64,000 bases of DNA from Candidatus Onthomonas avicola (GTDB lineage Bacteria > Bacillota > Clostridia > Oscillospirales > Oscillospiraceae), in contig DVJB01000048.1 of the NCBI GenBank assembly GCA_018710845.1, positions 62,001 through 126,000 of the forward strand, given 5' to 3'. Each line of letters begins with the position of its first letter. The stretch's first letter is position 1. Under the pieces are notes generated by a model. It made no database searches. It was not told the DNA's origin and worked only from the letters and a program-made list of their open reading frames with translations. Below, one piece after another: positions 41,520-48,742 of the stretch. Position numbers and translations under genes: made by a program.

Positions 41520-41890
41520 CACGAGGCCTCCTTTTCATCCGTCTCAGGCGGCTTTTTCGGCCGGCTCTTGCGCAGGATGACCAGCGAGCCGGCAATGGCG
41601 GCGATCAGGATAAAGCTCTCGCCCAGGGTGTCATAACCGCGGAAGTTGAAGACCACGCTGAAGACGACGTTTTCCGACACCGTCTTGGCCAGGTTCTCGT
41701 TGACAATGACCGCCGCGACGCCGTCGGCGTCCGAGTTGTCATACTCCTCCGGGTGCTCGTAGAGCTCGATCACGTCGGTATGCGTCCCGTCATAGGTGGG
41801 CGCGCTCTGGCTCATCCGGACGGAGACATAGATTCCGCACACCAGCAACACCGCCAGCGCGGCCAGGAGCACGATTCGTTTCGTCCTCAT
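41519..41890 (-). CDS. MbhE-like membrane subunit
   Basis: 123 aa, one N-terminal and one C-terminal helix. VVFNFRGYDTLGESFILIAAIAGSLVIL is the hallmark of the MbhE/Mrp subunit A C-terminal part (V.DYRG.DTLGE). The region between the helices is a soluble loop of about 60 residues rich in Asp and Glu. Start overlaps the MbhD-like stop. Confidence 0.88.
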   Translation of the reverse strand: MRTKRIVLLAALAVLLVCGIYVSVRMSQSAPTYDGTHTDVIELYEHPEEYDNSDADGVAAVIVNENLAKTVSENVVFSVVFNFRGYDTLGESFILIAAIAGSLVILRKSRPKKPPETDEKEAS

Positions 41891-42156
41891 CTCCGATCCT
41901 CCTTATCCATCTTCACCTTGCGCAGGGCGATAATGTACAGGATGGTGGACAGCACGGCGCCCACGCTGGCCTCGGCAATGGCCACATCGGGTGCCTGGAG
42001 CAGAATGAACTCCATGGAGATGAACGAGCCAACCGCCGCCAGCGCGATCACCGAGTCGATCAGCCGCCGCGCCCGCACGGCGACCACCGCAGAGGCCACC
42101 GCGCCGCCCACCGCGACCAGGTTAAGCACAAATGTCAGGATGCCGCCGAAGTTCAT
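41887..42156 (-). CDS. MbhD-like subunit (DUF4040 type)
   Basis: 89 aa, three helices. VIALAAVGSFISMEFILLQAPDVAIAEASVGAVLSTILYI carries the conserved APDVAxxEAxVG signature of the MrpA-derived MbhD subunit. Overlaps the genes on both sides by 4 bp. Confidence 0.9.
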   Translation of the reverse strand: MNFGGILTFVLNLVAVGGAVASAVVAVRARRLIDSVIALAAVGSFISMEFILLQAPDVAIAEASVGAVLSTILYIIALRKVKMDKEDRR

Positions 42157-42497
42157 TGCAGATCATCCTCCTTGTAATCGTCCACGACCAGCTCCTTCTT
42201 CGGCCGGATCCCCATCTTGTAGGCCGCCTTGCACAGGGCGTGGTTGGAGGCGGGGTTGGTCAGCAGCACCAGCAGCAGAATGAGGCCCAGCTTGACATAG
42301 GCCACGCTCTCTCCGCCGTTCACTGCGGTATGGATCACCGCAGCCAGCATGGCGCAGATGGTCCCCAGGGTGGCGATACAGGTGGAGGCCTGCAGGCGGC
42401 CGAACACGTCCGGCATCCGGTTGACGCCGATCACACCGACGGCGGTAAAAAACACGCCGAGGGCGAGCAGAATATCAATGACAATCCGTACCACCAT
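42153..42497 (-). CDS. MrpG-like subunit (MbhC-like)
   Basis: 114 aa from ATG 42497. ALGVFFTAVGVIGVNRMPDVFGRLQASTCIATLGT matches the MnhG signature (G..G..R.PD...RLHA.TK..TLG). Three helices and a charged C-terminal tail (VVDDYKEDDLQ). Start overlaps the MrpF-like stop as ATGA. Confidence 0.9.
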   Translation of the reverse strand: MVVRIVIDILLALGVFFTAVGVIGVNRMPDVFGRLQASTCIATLGTICAMLAAVIHTAVNGGESVAYVKLGLILLLVLLTNPASNHALCKAAYKMGIRPKKELVVDDYKEDDLQ

Positions 42498-42751
42498 CAC
42501 AGTCTTCCCTCCAGATAGCGCGCGACAAACACCGTGCTCACAAAGCCCAGCAGGGCGACCACTACCGAGATGTCCAGGTAGATGCTTCGCCCGGAATAGA
42601 CGGAGTAGAGCGCCAGCGCCACGGCGGTGACGAGGTCCAGGCTGTCGGCGGCGCACATCCGGTCGGCCGCCGTCGGCCCGCGAAAGACCCGGTAGAGCAG
42701 TCCGACCGCCAGAACCAGGTAGAGTATTGCCGCGATGAGAAATTCAATCAT
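42497..42751 (-). CDS. MrpF-like subunit (MbhB-like)
   Basis: 84 aa from ATG 42751, overlapping the MrpE-like stop as ATGA; a start 21 bp earlier is possible but lies inside that gene. YRVFRGPTAADRMCAADSLDLVTAVALALYS and DISVVVALLGFVSTVFVARY are the MnhF signatures (RGP...DR..A.D). Three membrane helices. Confidence 0.9.
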   Translation of the reverse strand: MIEFLIAAILYLVLAVGLLYRVFRGPTAADRMCAADSLDLVTAVALALYSVYSGRSIYLDISVVVALLGFVSTVFVARYLEGRL

Positions 42752-43284
42752 TGCCAAATCCTCCCAATCCAACGCTCCATCCGGCCCTTGATCGCCTCAC
42801 CGGCCTTCTCCCGGTCGGTCTCGGCCACGTCAATCCAGTGGATGTAATACCAGATATCCCCCTCTTCGTCCTCCGCCACGTCCATCGTGATGGTGCCGGG
42901 GGTGAGGGTGATGCTGTTGCTCACCATCGCCAGGCCATAGGTGCTCCTGATCCGCTTCGAGCCGGGCACCCGGAGGATACCGGCCTGGTAGTCTCCCAGC
43001 TTAGGGTCGAGCACCAGCTTTGCCATGGAGAGATTCGCCTTGATCAGCTCCCAGGGGAAGATAACCACACAGTAGATCAGCAGCATCAGCAGCCGCTTGG
43101 GATGATAGAGCCAGAAGGGCCGCGCGTGGATGAAAAAGCGGGCGGTAAACCCGGAGACCACCGCGCTGATGATCGCCCCCCAAAAGAGCTCCCGCGGCGC
43201 CACCGACCAGGTCAGCAGCAGCCAGAACAGGAAGCAGAAGATAAATACAGACAGCCAACGGGCAAAACGTGCCGGTCTTCCCAC
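42748..43284 (-). CDS. MrpE-like subunit (MbhA-like)
   Basis: 178 aa, GTG start behind GAGGGGAGACC. Two N-terminal helices, then a helix-loop (FPWELIKANLSMAKLVLDPK) and the soluble C-terminal part GLAMVSNSITLTPGTITMDV, the MnhE signature. First of eight consecutive Mrp-like genes, 15 bp after hypB. Confidence 0.9.
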   Translation of the reverse strand: MGRPARFARWLSVFIFCFLFWLLLTWSVAPRELFWGAIISAVVSGFTARFFIHARPFWLYHPKRLLMLLIYCVVIFPWELIKANLSMAKLVLDPKLGDYQAGILRVPGSKRIRSTYGLAMVSNSITLTPGTITMDVAEDEEGDIWYYIHWIDVAETDREKAGEAIKGRMERWIGRIWQ

Positions 43285-43299
43285 CGGTCTCCCCTCCTC

Positions 43300-43962
43300 T
43301 CAGTTGCGGTGCAAGACGTCCTCGGCGCGGCGGGCCACCCAATCGGCCAGCGCGTCCAGCCCCTCGCCGCTGCGGACAGAGGTGCGAAAGAGCGCGACCT
43401 TCGGATTGACCCCCCACGCGCTGCGCTCCACCCGCGCATCGTCAAAGTCGAAGTAGTCGTGCAGGTCATACTTGTTGATCGCCAGCGCGTCGGTGGTGGC
43501 AAACATGAGCGGATACTTCTCCACCTTGTCATCCCCCTCCGGCACGCTCAGCAGCGCCAGGCGGAAGTGCTCGCCGATCTTGAACTCGGCGGGACAGACG
43601 AGATTGCCGATGTTCTCCACAAAGATCAGGTCCAGTCCGTCCAGGTCAAACTCCGGCAGGATCCGCTGGATGCTCATCGCCTCGATGTGGCAGGCCCCGT
43701 CGGTGTCCAGCTGGACCACCGGGATACCGAGGCGCTGGATGTGCTCCGCGTCCAGCTGGCCGGCGATATCCCCCTCGATCACCGCGATGCGGTAGCGCGC
43801 GCGCAGCCGCTCGATCAGGGCGGTGAGGACGCTGGTCTTCCCCGCGCCGGGCGAGCCCATCACGTTGCACAGGCAGACCCGGTGGGCGGCCAGGGTATCG
43901 AGCACGGCGCCGCTCACGTCCTCGTTCCACTCCAGTACCTGGTGCATCACCTTAATTTCCAT
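43300..43962 (-). CDS. hypB: Hydrogenase nickel incorporation GTPase HypB
   Basis: 220 aa. P-loop NVMGSPGAGKTSVLTALI (about 34-51), the metal-site CHIEA near 116, ENIGNLVCPAEF (Cys of the G-domain metal site) and the guanine motif NKYD. The His-rich N-terminal nickel-storage tail of some homologues is missing. It loads nickel into the large subunit with HypA, whose gene overlaps by 11 bp. Confidence 0.96.
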   Translation of the reverse strand: MEIKVMHQVLEWNEDVSGAVLDTLAAHRVCLCNVMGSPGAGKTSVLTALIERLRARYRIAVIEGDIAGQLDAEHIQRLGIPVVQLDTDGACHIEAMSIQRILPEFDLDGLDLIFVENIGNLVCPAEFKIGEHFRLALLSVPEGDDKVEKYPLMFATTDALAINKYDLHDYFDFDDARVERSAWGVNPKVALFRTSVRSGEGLDALADWVARRAEDVLHRN

Positions 43963-44329
43963 CGTGTTCCGTTTCCTTTCCGGGCGGTTCCTCCGCCTCC
44001 AGGCTCTCGACGTAGAACTCCCGGCCCTGGAGCAGGGCGAGGTCGGTCCCGCCGCAGGCGGCGCACTGGATGTGCCGCTTGTCCACCTCGCCCTCCCAGC
44101 CGCAGCCGCGGCAGCGCATCCGGATGGGCAGGCGGATAAAGTTCAGCTTCGCCCCCGCCGCGGCGGTGTCGCGGGAGAGCACGTCAAAATAGTACTGCAC
44201 GCACTGGGGCACGACGCCGCAGTAATCCCCCATCCGGATGCGAATCTCCCGGATGCGCTGCGCTCCGTGCGCCCCGGCCGCCTCGAGGGCGATGTGCAGG
44301 ATGCTCTGGGTGATTGCCAGCTCGTGCAT
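43952..44329 (-). CDS. hypA: Hydrogenase nickel metallochaperone HypA
   Basis: 125 aa. MHELAITQSIL supplies the nickel ligand His2. The zinc motif CRGCGW ... CAACGG (about 73-92) is complete. The C-terminus is extended by a charged tail (EAEEPPGKETEHDGN). The gene begins one base after the large-subunit stop. Confidence 0.96.
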   Translation of the reverse strand: MHELAITQSILHIALEAAGAHGAQRIREIRIRMGDYCGVVPQCVQYYFDVLSRDTAAAGAKLNFIRLPIRMRCRGCGWEGEVDKRHIQCAACGGTDLALLQGREFYVESLEAEEPPGKETEHDGN

Positions 44330-44330
44330 C

Positions 44331-45413
44331 TCAGCGGTCCAGGCAGGAGAAGCACGGGTCGATGGACGCGACGATCAGCCCCGCGTCCGCCACCGTGTTC
44401 CCCCGCAGCATGACGGGCACCGTCGGCGCGTTCTTGAAGGTCGGCACGTGGATGCTCACGCGGCGGTTGGTCTGGCCGCCGTCGGTGACCACCTTATAGA
44501 CCAGGTGTCCGCGCGGGGCCTCGTGCCGGGCCAGGAACTCCCCGGCCGGGACGCGCGGCAGCTTGTTGCCCAGGTTGATCGGGCCCTCCGGGAGGTTGTC
44601 CGCCGCCTGGCGGATAATCTTGATGCTCTCCAGAATCTCCTTCACGCGGATGACCACGCGGGCAAAGACGTCACAGGAGTGCTCCACCGGCACGTCAAAG
44701 GTAAACTCATCATAGCAGCAGTAGGGCGCGTCCCGCCGGACGTCCATATCCACTCCGGAGGCGCGGGCGTGCGGCCCCACCGCGCCGAGGCGGACGGCGT
44801 CCTCCGTGGTGAGCACGCCCACCCCCTTTGTACGCATGGCGAGCGTCTTATCCTCTGTCAAAAAGCGTGCGAGCGGGCCCATCCGGGCCTCCAGGTCGTC
44901 CATCGCCTCCAGGAGCATCCGCCGCTTCTCGTCGTCCAGGTCGCGCCGGGCGCCGCCGATCGTGTTCATCGCGTAGTTCACGCGGTTGCCGGTGAGGGCC
45001 TCGAGGGTGTCCATCGTGCGCTCACGGTCGTTCCAGCACTGCATGAAGACGCTATCGTGCCCCACGATGTGGCAGGCAATGCCCAGCCAGAGCAGATGGG
45101 AGTGGATCCGCTCGAGCTCCTCGATGATGACGCGGATATATTGCCCCCGCCGCGGCACCTCCGCGCCCATGATGTGCTCGATGCACAGCGCGTAGGTCAG
45201 TGCATGGGAGTGCGAGCAGATGCCGCACACCCGCTCCACCAGCACCAGCGTCTGGATAAAGTTGCGCTCCTGGGCCAGCTTTTCAATGCCGCGGTGATTA
45301 TAGCCGACAAAGACCTGCGCGTCGCGGATCCGCTCCCCGTCCACGGTCAGGCGGGCGTGAATCGGCTCCTCCAGCGCGGGGTGATAGGGGCCGATCGGTA
45401 TCGTGTAGCTCAT
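44331..45413 (-). CDS. [NiFe] hydrogenase large subunit, group 4 (Mbh/Ech-like)
   Basis: 360 aa from ATG 45413 (GGGAGGAGG site). The NiFe ligands are all present: ERVCGICSHSH (Cys63, Cys66) and DPCFSC (Cys354, Cys357). Both Cys pairs being intact separates it from the sulfane-sulfur reductase relatives, which lack them. The protein stops three residues after the last Cys pair, so no C-terminal peptide has to be cleaved; none of the hydrogenase endopeptidases is encoded here. It reduces protons with electrons from ferredoxin while the membrane arm pumps ions. First gene of the operon. Confidence 0.94.
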   Translation of the reverse strand: MSYTIPIGPYHPALEEPIHARLTVDGERIRDAQVFVGYNHRGIEKLAQERNFIQTLVLVERVCGICSHSHALTYALCIEHIMGAEVPRRGQYIRVIIEELERIHSHLLWLGIACHIVGHDSVFMQCWNDRERTMDTLEALTGNRVNYAMNTIGGARRDLDDEKRRMLLEAMDDLEARMGPLARFLTEDKTLAMRTKGVGVLTTEDAVRLGAVGPHARASGVDMDVRRDAPYCCYDEFTFDVPVEHSCDVFARVVIRVKEILESIKIIRQAADNLPEGPINLGNKLPRVPAGEFLARHEAPRGHLVYKVVTDGGQTNRRVSIHVPTFKNAPTVPVMLRGNTVADAGLIVASIDPCFSCLDR

Positions 45414-45499
45414 GGGTTCCTCCTCCCGCCGGGCCGGCGGCATATGTCCGTCCCGGCGCATCTCGGCGATACTGCCGGTACAAACTCGAATACAGCGCC

Positions 45500-45528
45500 A
45501 TTATAGTGAAAAAAATAACAGGTGTCAA
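45500..45528 (-). promoter_or_regulatory. Consensus promoter of the hydrogenase operon
   Basis: Minus strand TTGACA (45528-45523), 17 bp, TATAAT (45505-45500): exact consensus at both elements. The leader is about 80 nt. Such strength suggests high constitutive expression unless an unseen regulator acts. Confidence 0.85.
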
Positions 45529-45763
45529 TAGTGCTGCAATCCCTTTGTCATTATAAACTGGTGGATTTTATTCCCATTTTCTCTATTTTTCGAACTATTC
45601 TGCAAGAAACTGTGCGCAGGACGTTTCATAAGCTATTTTTAGCGAACTCCCGGCGTTTATTTCGCAAGATTTCCTGCATCTGTCTCGGGCAAGTAACGCT
45701 TTCCCTCCGCGGCAGGCGCTGTATTGGCCGCGGCAAAGTGCAAAAAATCCCCCTCGCGGGGGC

Positions 45764-45793
45764 TTGTTCCGGCGCCTGCGCGTCTGCTATAAT
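45764..45793 (+). promoter_or_regulatory. Promoter of the MFS gene
   Basis: TTGTTC (45764-45769), 18 bp, TATAAT (45788-45793). Confidence 0.6.
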
Positions 45794-45831
45794 GGGCTGT
45801 CCAATTTTTACCTGACAAGGAGATGCCCACC

Positions 45832-47022
45832 ATGACTGCGCAGCCCGTCCCCAACTACCGTCAGACGCTCTATTCCTGTTACGCCGGTTACATCATCCAA
45901 GCCATTGTCAACAGCTTCGCTCCGCTGCTCTTTCTCACCTTCCAGTCGGAGTTCTCCATCTCGCTGGACCGGATCACCCTGCTGGTCACCGTCAACTTCT
46001 GCATTCAGCTGCTGGTCGATCTGGTGTCGGTGCGCTTTGTGGATAAGATCGGCTACCGGGTGAGCATCGTGCTGGCCCACGCGTTTGCCGCGCTCGGCCT
46101 GCTCGGACTCGGCCTGCTGCCCTACTGGCTGCCGGATCCCTACTGGGGCCTGCTGGCCGCCATCGTCCTCTATGCCATCGGCGGGGGGCTGCTGGAGGTG
46201 CTCGTCAGCCCCATCGTGGAGGCCTGCCCATTTCCCAATAAGGCGGGGGTGATGAGCACGCTGCACTCCTTCTACTGCTGGGGCTGTGTATTTGTCATCC
46301 TGGCCTCCACGGCGTTTTTCGCCCTGGCTGGCACGGAGCACTGGCGCTATCTGGCCATGCTGTGGGCGCTGCTGCCGCTGATCAACGGCATCCGCTTTCT
46401 GCACGTCCCCATCGCCCCGCTCGTCTCGGAGGAGGAGCGGATGCCCCTCGGGAAGCTGCTGCGCAGCCGGGTGGTCTGGCTGTTCTTTCTGCTGATGGTC
46501 TGCGCCGGCGCATCGGAACAGGCGATGAGCCAGTGGGCCTCCGCCTTTGCCGAGTCTGGCCTGCAGGTGTCCAAAGCGGTGGGCGATCTGGCCGGCCCTT
46601 GCCTGTTCTCCGTGCTGATGGGCACCGCCCGGGCCATCTATGGCAAGTACAGCGAGCGGTGGAAGCTCGAGCCCTTCCTGCTCGGCAGCGGCGTGCTGTG
46701 CGTGGTGAGCTATCTGCTCGCCGTCTTCTCCCCCGTGCCCGCCCTGGCCCTGGCCGGCTGCGGTCTGTGCGGCCTGTCAGTGGGCATCCTCTGGCCTGGC
46801 ACCTTCTCCCTCGGCTCGGCCCGGTGCCGCCGGGGCGGGACCGCCCTCTTCGCCCTCTTCGCGCTGTGCGGCGACCTCGGCTGCTCCTCCGGTCCGACGC
46901 TGGTGGGGCTGGTCTCAGACGCGGCGGGCGATCTGAAGGCGGGCCTGCTGGCCGCGATCGTCTTCCCCATCGCGCTCATCCTCGCGGTGCTCGCCCTGCG
47001 CCGCACCGGGGCGGAGGAATAA
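45832..47022 (+). CDS. MFS transporter
   Basis: 396 aa from the ATG at 45832; the ATG at 45823 touches the AAGGAG ribosome site and cannot use it. Twelve membrane helices. The loop between helices 2 and 3 is VRFVDKIGYRVSIV (MFS motif A-like), and the central loop is VSEEERMPLGKLLRSR. The sequence resembles fucose-permease-like sugar MFS proteins in gut Clostridia, but the substrate cannot be stated. Single-gene unit with its own promoter and terminator. Confidence 0.85.
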   Translation: MTAQPVPNYRQTLYSCYAGYIIQAIVNSFAPLLFLTFQSEFSISLDRITLLVTVNFCIQLLVDLVSVRFVDKIGYRVSIVLAHAFAALGLLGLGLLPYWLPDPYWGLLAAIVLYAIGGGLLEVLVSPIVEACPFPNKAGVMSTLHSFYCWGCVFVILASTAFFALAGTEHWRYLAMLWALLPLINGIRFLHVPIAPLVSEEERMPLGKLLRSRVVWLFFLLMVCAGASEQAMSQWASAFAESGLQVSKAVGDLAGPCLFSVLMGTARAIYGKYSERWKLEPFLLGSGVLCVVSYLLAVFSPVPALALAGCGLCGLSVGILWPGTFSLGSARCRRGGTALFALFALCGDLGCSSGPTLVGLVSDAAGDLKAGLLAAIVFPIALILAVLALRRTGAEE

Positions 47023-47056
47023 TTCCCCTTTCCGAACAACAGGCAAGATAGAAAAA

Positions 47057-47090
47057 GAGCATCCGAACCCTGCCCTGGGGACGGATGCTC
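47057..47090. terminator. Terminator between convergent MFS and coiled-coil genes
   Basis: GAGCATCCG/CGGATGCTC with a 16-nt loop, A-rich upstream and TCTT downstream, so it may serve both strands. Confidence 0.65.
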
Positions 47091-47133
47091 TCTTGCACTC
47101 CTATGATGTTGTGCCGGCCGGCGAGGCGTACGG

Positions 47134-47649
47134 TCAGTCCTCTTCCTTGGCCGCATCGTAGGCCACATTTCTCTGCGCGCTGCGGGGCTGTGCCGCCATA
47201 CCGGCCACCGCGCGGAACTTCGCGCGGGACTGGCGCACCTCGTTGAGCGCGACGTTGACCGCCTCCTCTGTGCGGCGCAGCGCATCCTCACAGTAGTCGT
47301 TGGCGGCGCGCTTGAGATCGTCGGCGCGCTTTTCCGCCTTGGCGGTAACGTTCGCCGCCTCCGCGCGGGCCTGGCGGACGATCTCATGCTCGTCCACCAT
47401 CTGGCGGGCCTTGTCCATCGCCTGCTGGCGGATGTGCTCGGCGTCCGTCTTTGCCCCGTCGAGATACTCGTTCCGGGTGGTCATCAGTTTCTTGGCCTCA
47501 CTGAGCTCGGCGGGGAACTTGTTGCGAATCTCGTCAAGAATGTCAAGCGCGTCGTCGCGGTTGATGCGGCAGGTGCCGCCCAAGCCGCCCTTGGCATCGT
47601 CGATCATGCGGTACAGCACGTCCAGCAGTTCACTCACTCCATTAGCCAT
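47134..47649 (-). CDS. Coiled-coil protein of unknown function
   Basis: 171 aa from ATG 47649; an ATG four codons earlier directly abuts the AAAGG site. From about residue 45 to 145 the protein is one long charged helix (AKKLMTTRNEYLDGAKTDAE, EIVRQARAEAANVTAKAEKR), like DivIVA or the H/E-type stalk subunits of V-ATPases. No catalytic motif. It follows coaD in the same direction, so cell-division or membrane-stalk roles are only guesses. Confidence 0.7.
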   Translation of the reverse strand: MANGVSELLDVLYRMIDDAKGGLGGTCRINRDDALDILDEIRNKFPAELSEAKKLMTTRNEYLDGAKTDAEHIRQQAMDKARQMVDEHEIVRQARAEAANVTAKAEKRADDLKRAANDYCEDALRRTEEAVNVALNEVRQSRAKFRAVAGMAAQPRSAQRNVAYDAAKEED

Positions 47650-47699
47650 ATCGGTTACCATCCTTTTCTATCGATTTCACGCCGGTCTGCGGCCGCAGG

Positions 47700-48191
47700 T
47701 CACCGGGTCTTCAGCTCCAGCATCTTGGCCTGCACCTCGGGGATGATCTCCCGGGGGATAAAGTCCTCCAGCGGGACCTGATAGCTGGCCAGCTCCTTGA
47801 CAATGCTGGAGCTGAGGTAGGTATAGTTCTGGCGGGCGGAGAGGAAGACCGTCTCCAGACCGGGATTGAGTTTACGGTTGATCATAGCCATCTGAAACTC
47901 CTTTTCGAAGTCAGACATGGCCCGCAGCCCCTTGACCACGCAGTTCGCGCCCCGTTCGCGCGCATATTCGGCCAGCATCGCCGGGGAGTGGTCCACCTCC
48001 ACGTTTGGGAGCTGGGCGACAGCGCGGCGCAGCATCTCCACTCGCTCAGCCGGCGTGAACAGGCCCTTCTTCTCCGCATTGATCATGACGCAGACGATCA
48101 CGCGGTCGAACTGGAGCGCCGCCCGCTTGATGATATCCAGATGGCCCAGCGTCACCGGGTCAAAGCTGCCGGGATAGATTGCAATGCTCAT
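47700..48191 (-). CDS. coaD: Phosphopantetheine adenylyltransferase
   Basis: 163 aa. AIYPGSFDPVTLGHLDII contains the (T/H)xGH nucleotidyltransferase motif, and NYTYLSSSIVKELA the ISSTxVR-like motif. It makes dephospho-CoA, the penultimate step of coenzyme A synthesis. The start overlaps the rsmD stop. Confidence 0.96.
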   Translation of the reverse strand: MSIAIYPGSFDPVTLGHLDIIKRAALQFDRVIVCVMINAEKKGLFTPAERVEMLRRAVAQLPNVEVDHSPAMLAEYARERGANCVVKGLRAMSDFEKEFQMAMINRKLNPGLETVFLSARQNYTYLSSSIVKELASYQVPLEDFIPREIIPEVQAKMLELKTR

Positions 48192-48742
48192 CGCGCGGAC
48201 ACGTCCTTTCGGTACAGAGTAACCTTAATTTTTCCATAGCGGTACTCCCGACCGCGCCGATAGGGAGCCGGCAGCTCCGGCAGCTCCCGTTCCAGGGGAC
48301 TTTCACAGATGATTATACCATTTTCGGCAAGGATGTCAATTGCAGCGACGGTTTTTAATGCATTTTCCAATAAATCCGTCTGATACGGCGGGTCCAAAAA
48401 GATCAGATGGAAGGTCTGGCGCATCCGGCGCAGGCACTCGGGCGCCTCCGCCTGGAGCACGCTGGCCCGGTCCGCCAGTCCGGTCAGGCGGAGATTGTCC
48501 CGGATGAGCCGCACCGCCTCGCGCCGGTGGTCGACGAAGGTGCAGTGCGCCGCGCCCCGGCTGAGGCACTCAATGCCCATCTGGCCGGTGCCGGCAAACA
48601 GGTCGAGCACGCGCCGGCCCTCGATGTCAAACTGGATGATGTTGAAGATGCCCTCCTTCACCCGGTCGGTGGTCGGGCGGGTGTCCGTGCCGGAGAGCTG
48701 GCCCAGCCGCTTGCCGCGGGCGGTGCCGGTGATCACTCGCAT
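48188..48742 (-). CDS. rsmD: 16S rRNA (guanine966-N2)-methyltransferase
   Basis: 184 aa. MRVITGTARGKRL is the family N-terminus, VLDLFAGTGQMGIECLSRGA the SAM-binding loop and LIFLDPPYQ the catalytic DPPY. The rsmD-coaD pair is a standard Firmicutes neighbourhood. It overlaps uvrC by 10 bp. Confidence 0.96.
   Translation of the reverse strand: MRVITGTARGKRLGQLSGTDTRPTTDRVKEGIFNIIQFDIEGRRVLDLFAGTGQMGIECLSRGAAHCTFVDHRREAVRLIRDNLRLTGLADRASVLQAEAPECLRRMRQTFHLIFLDPPYQTDLLENALKTVAAIDILAENGIIICESPLERELPELPAPYRRGREYRYGKIKVTLYRKDVSAR

Larger units (their letters stand above)
45414..45831. other. Divergent intergenic region between hydrogenase operon and MFS gene
   Basis: 418 bp without a gene. It holds the leftward hydrogenase promoter, the rightward MFS promoter and an AT-rich middle (about 45530-45680). 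A small CCCC/GGGG hairpin lies near 45748-45762 just ahead of the MFS -35 element. I see no riboswitch or small gene. Confidence 0.5.
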
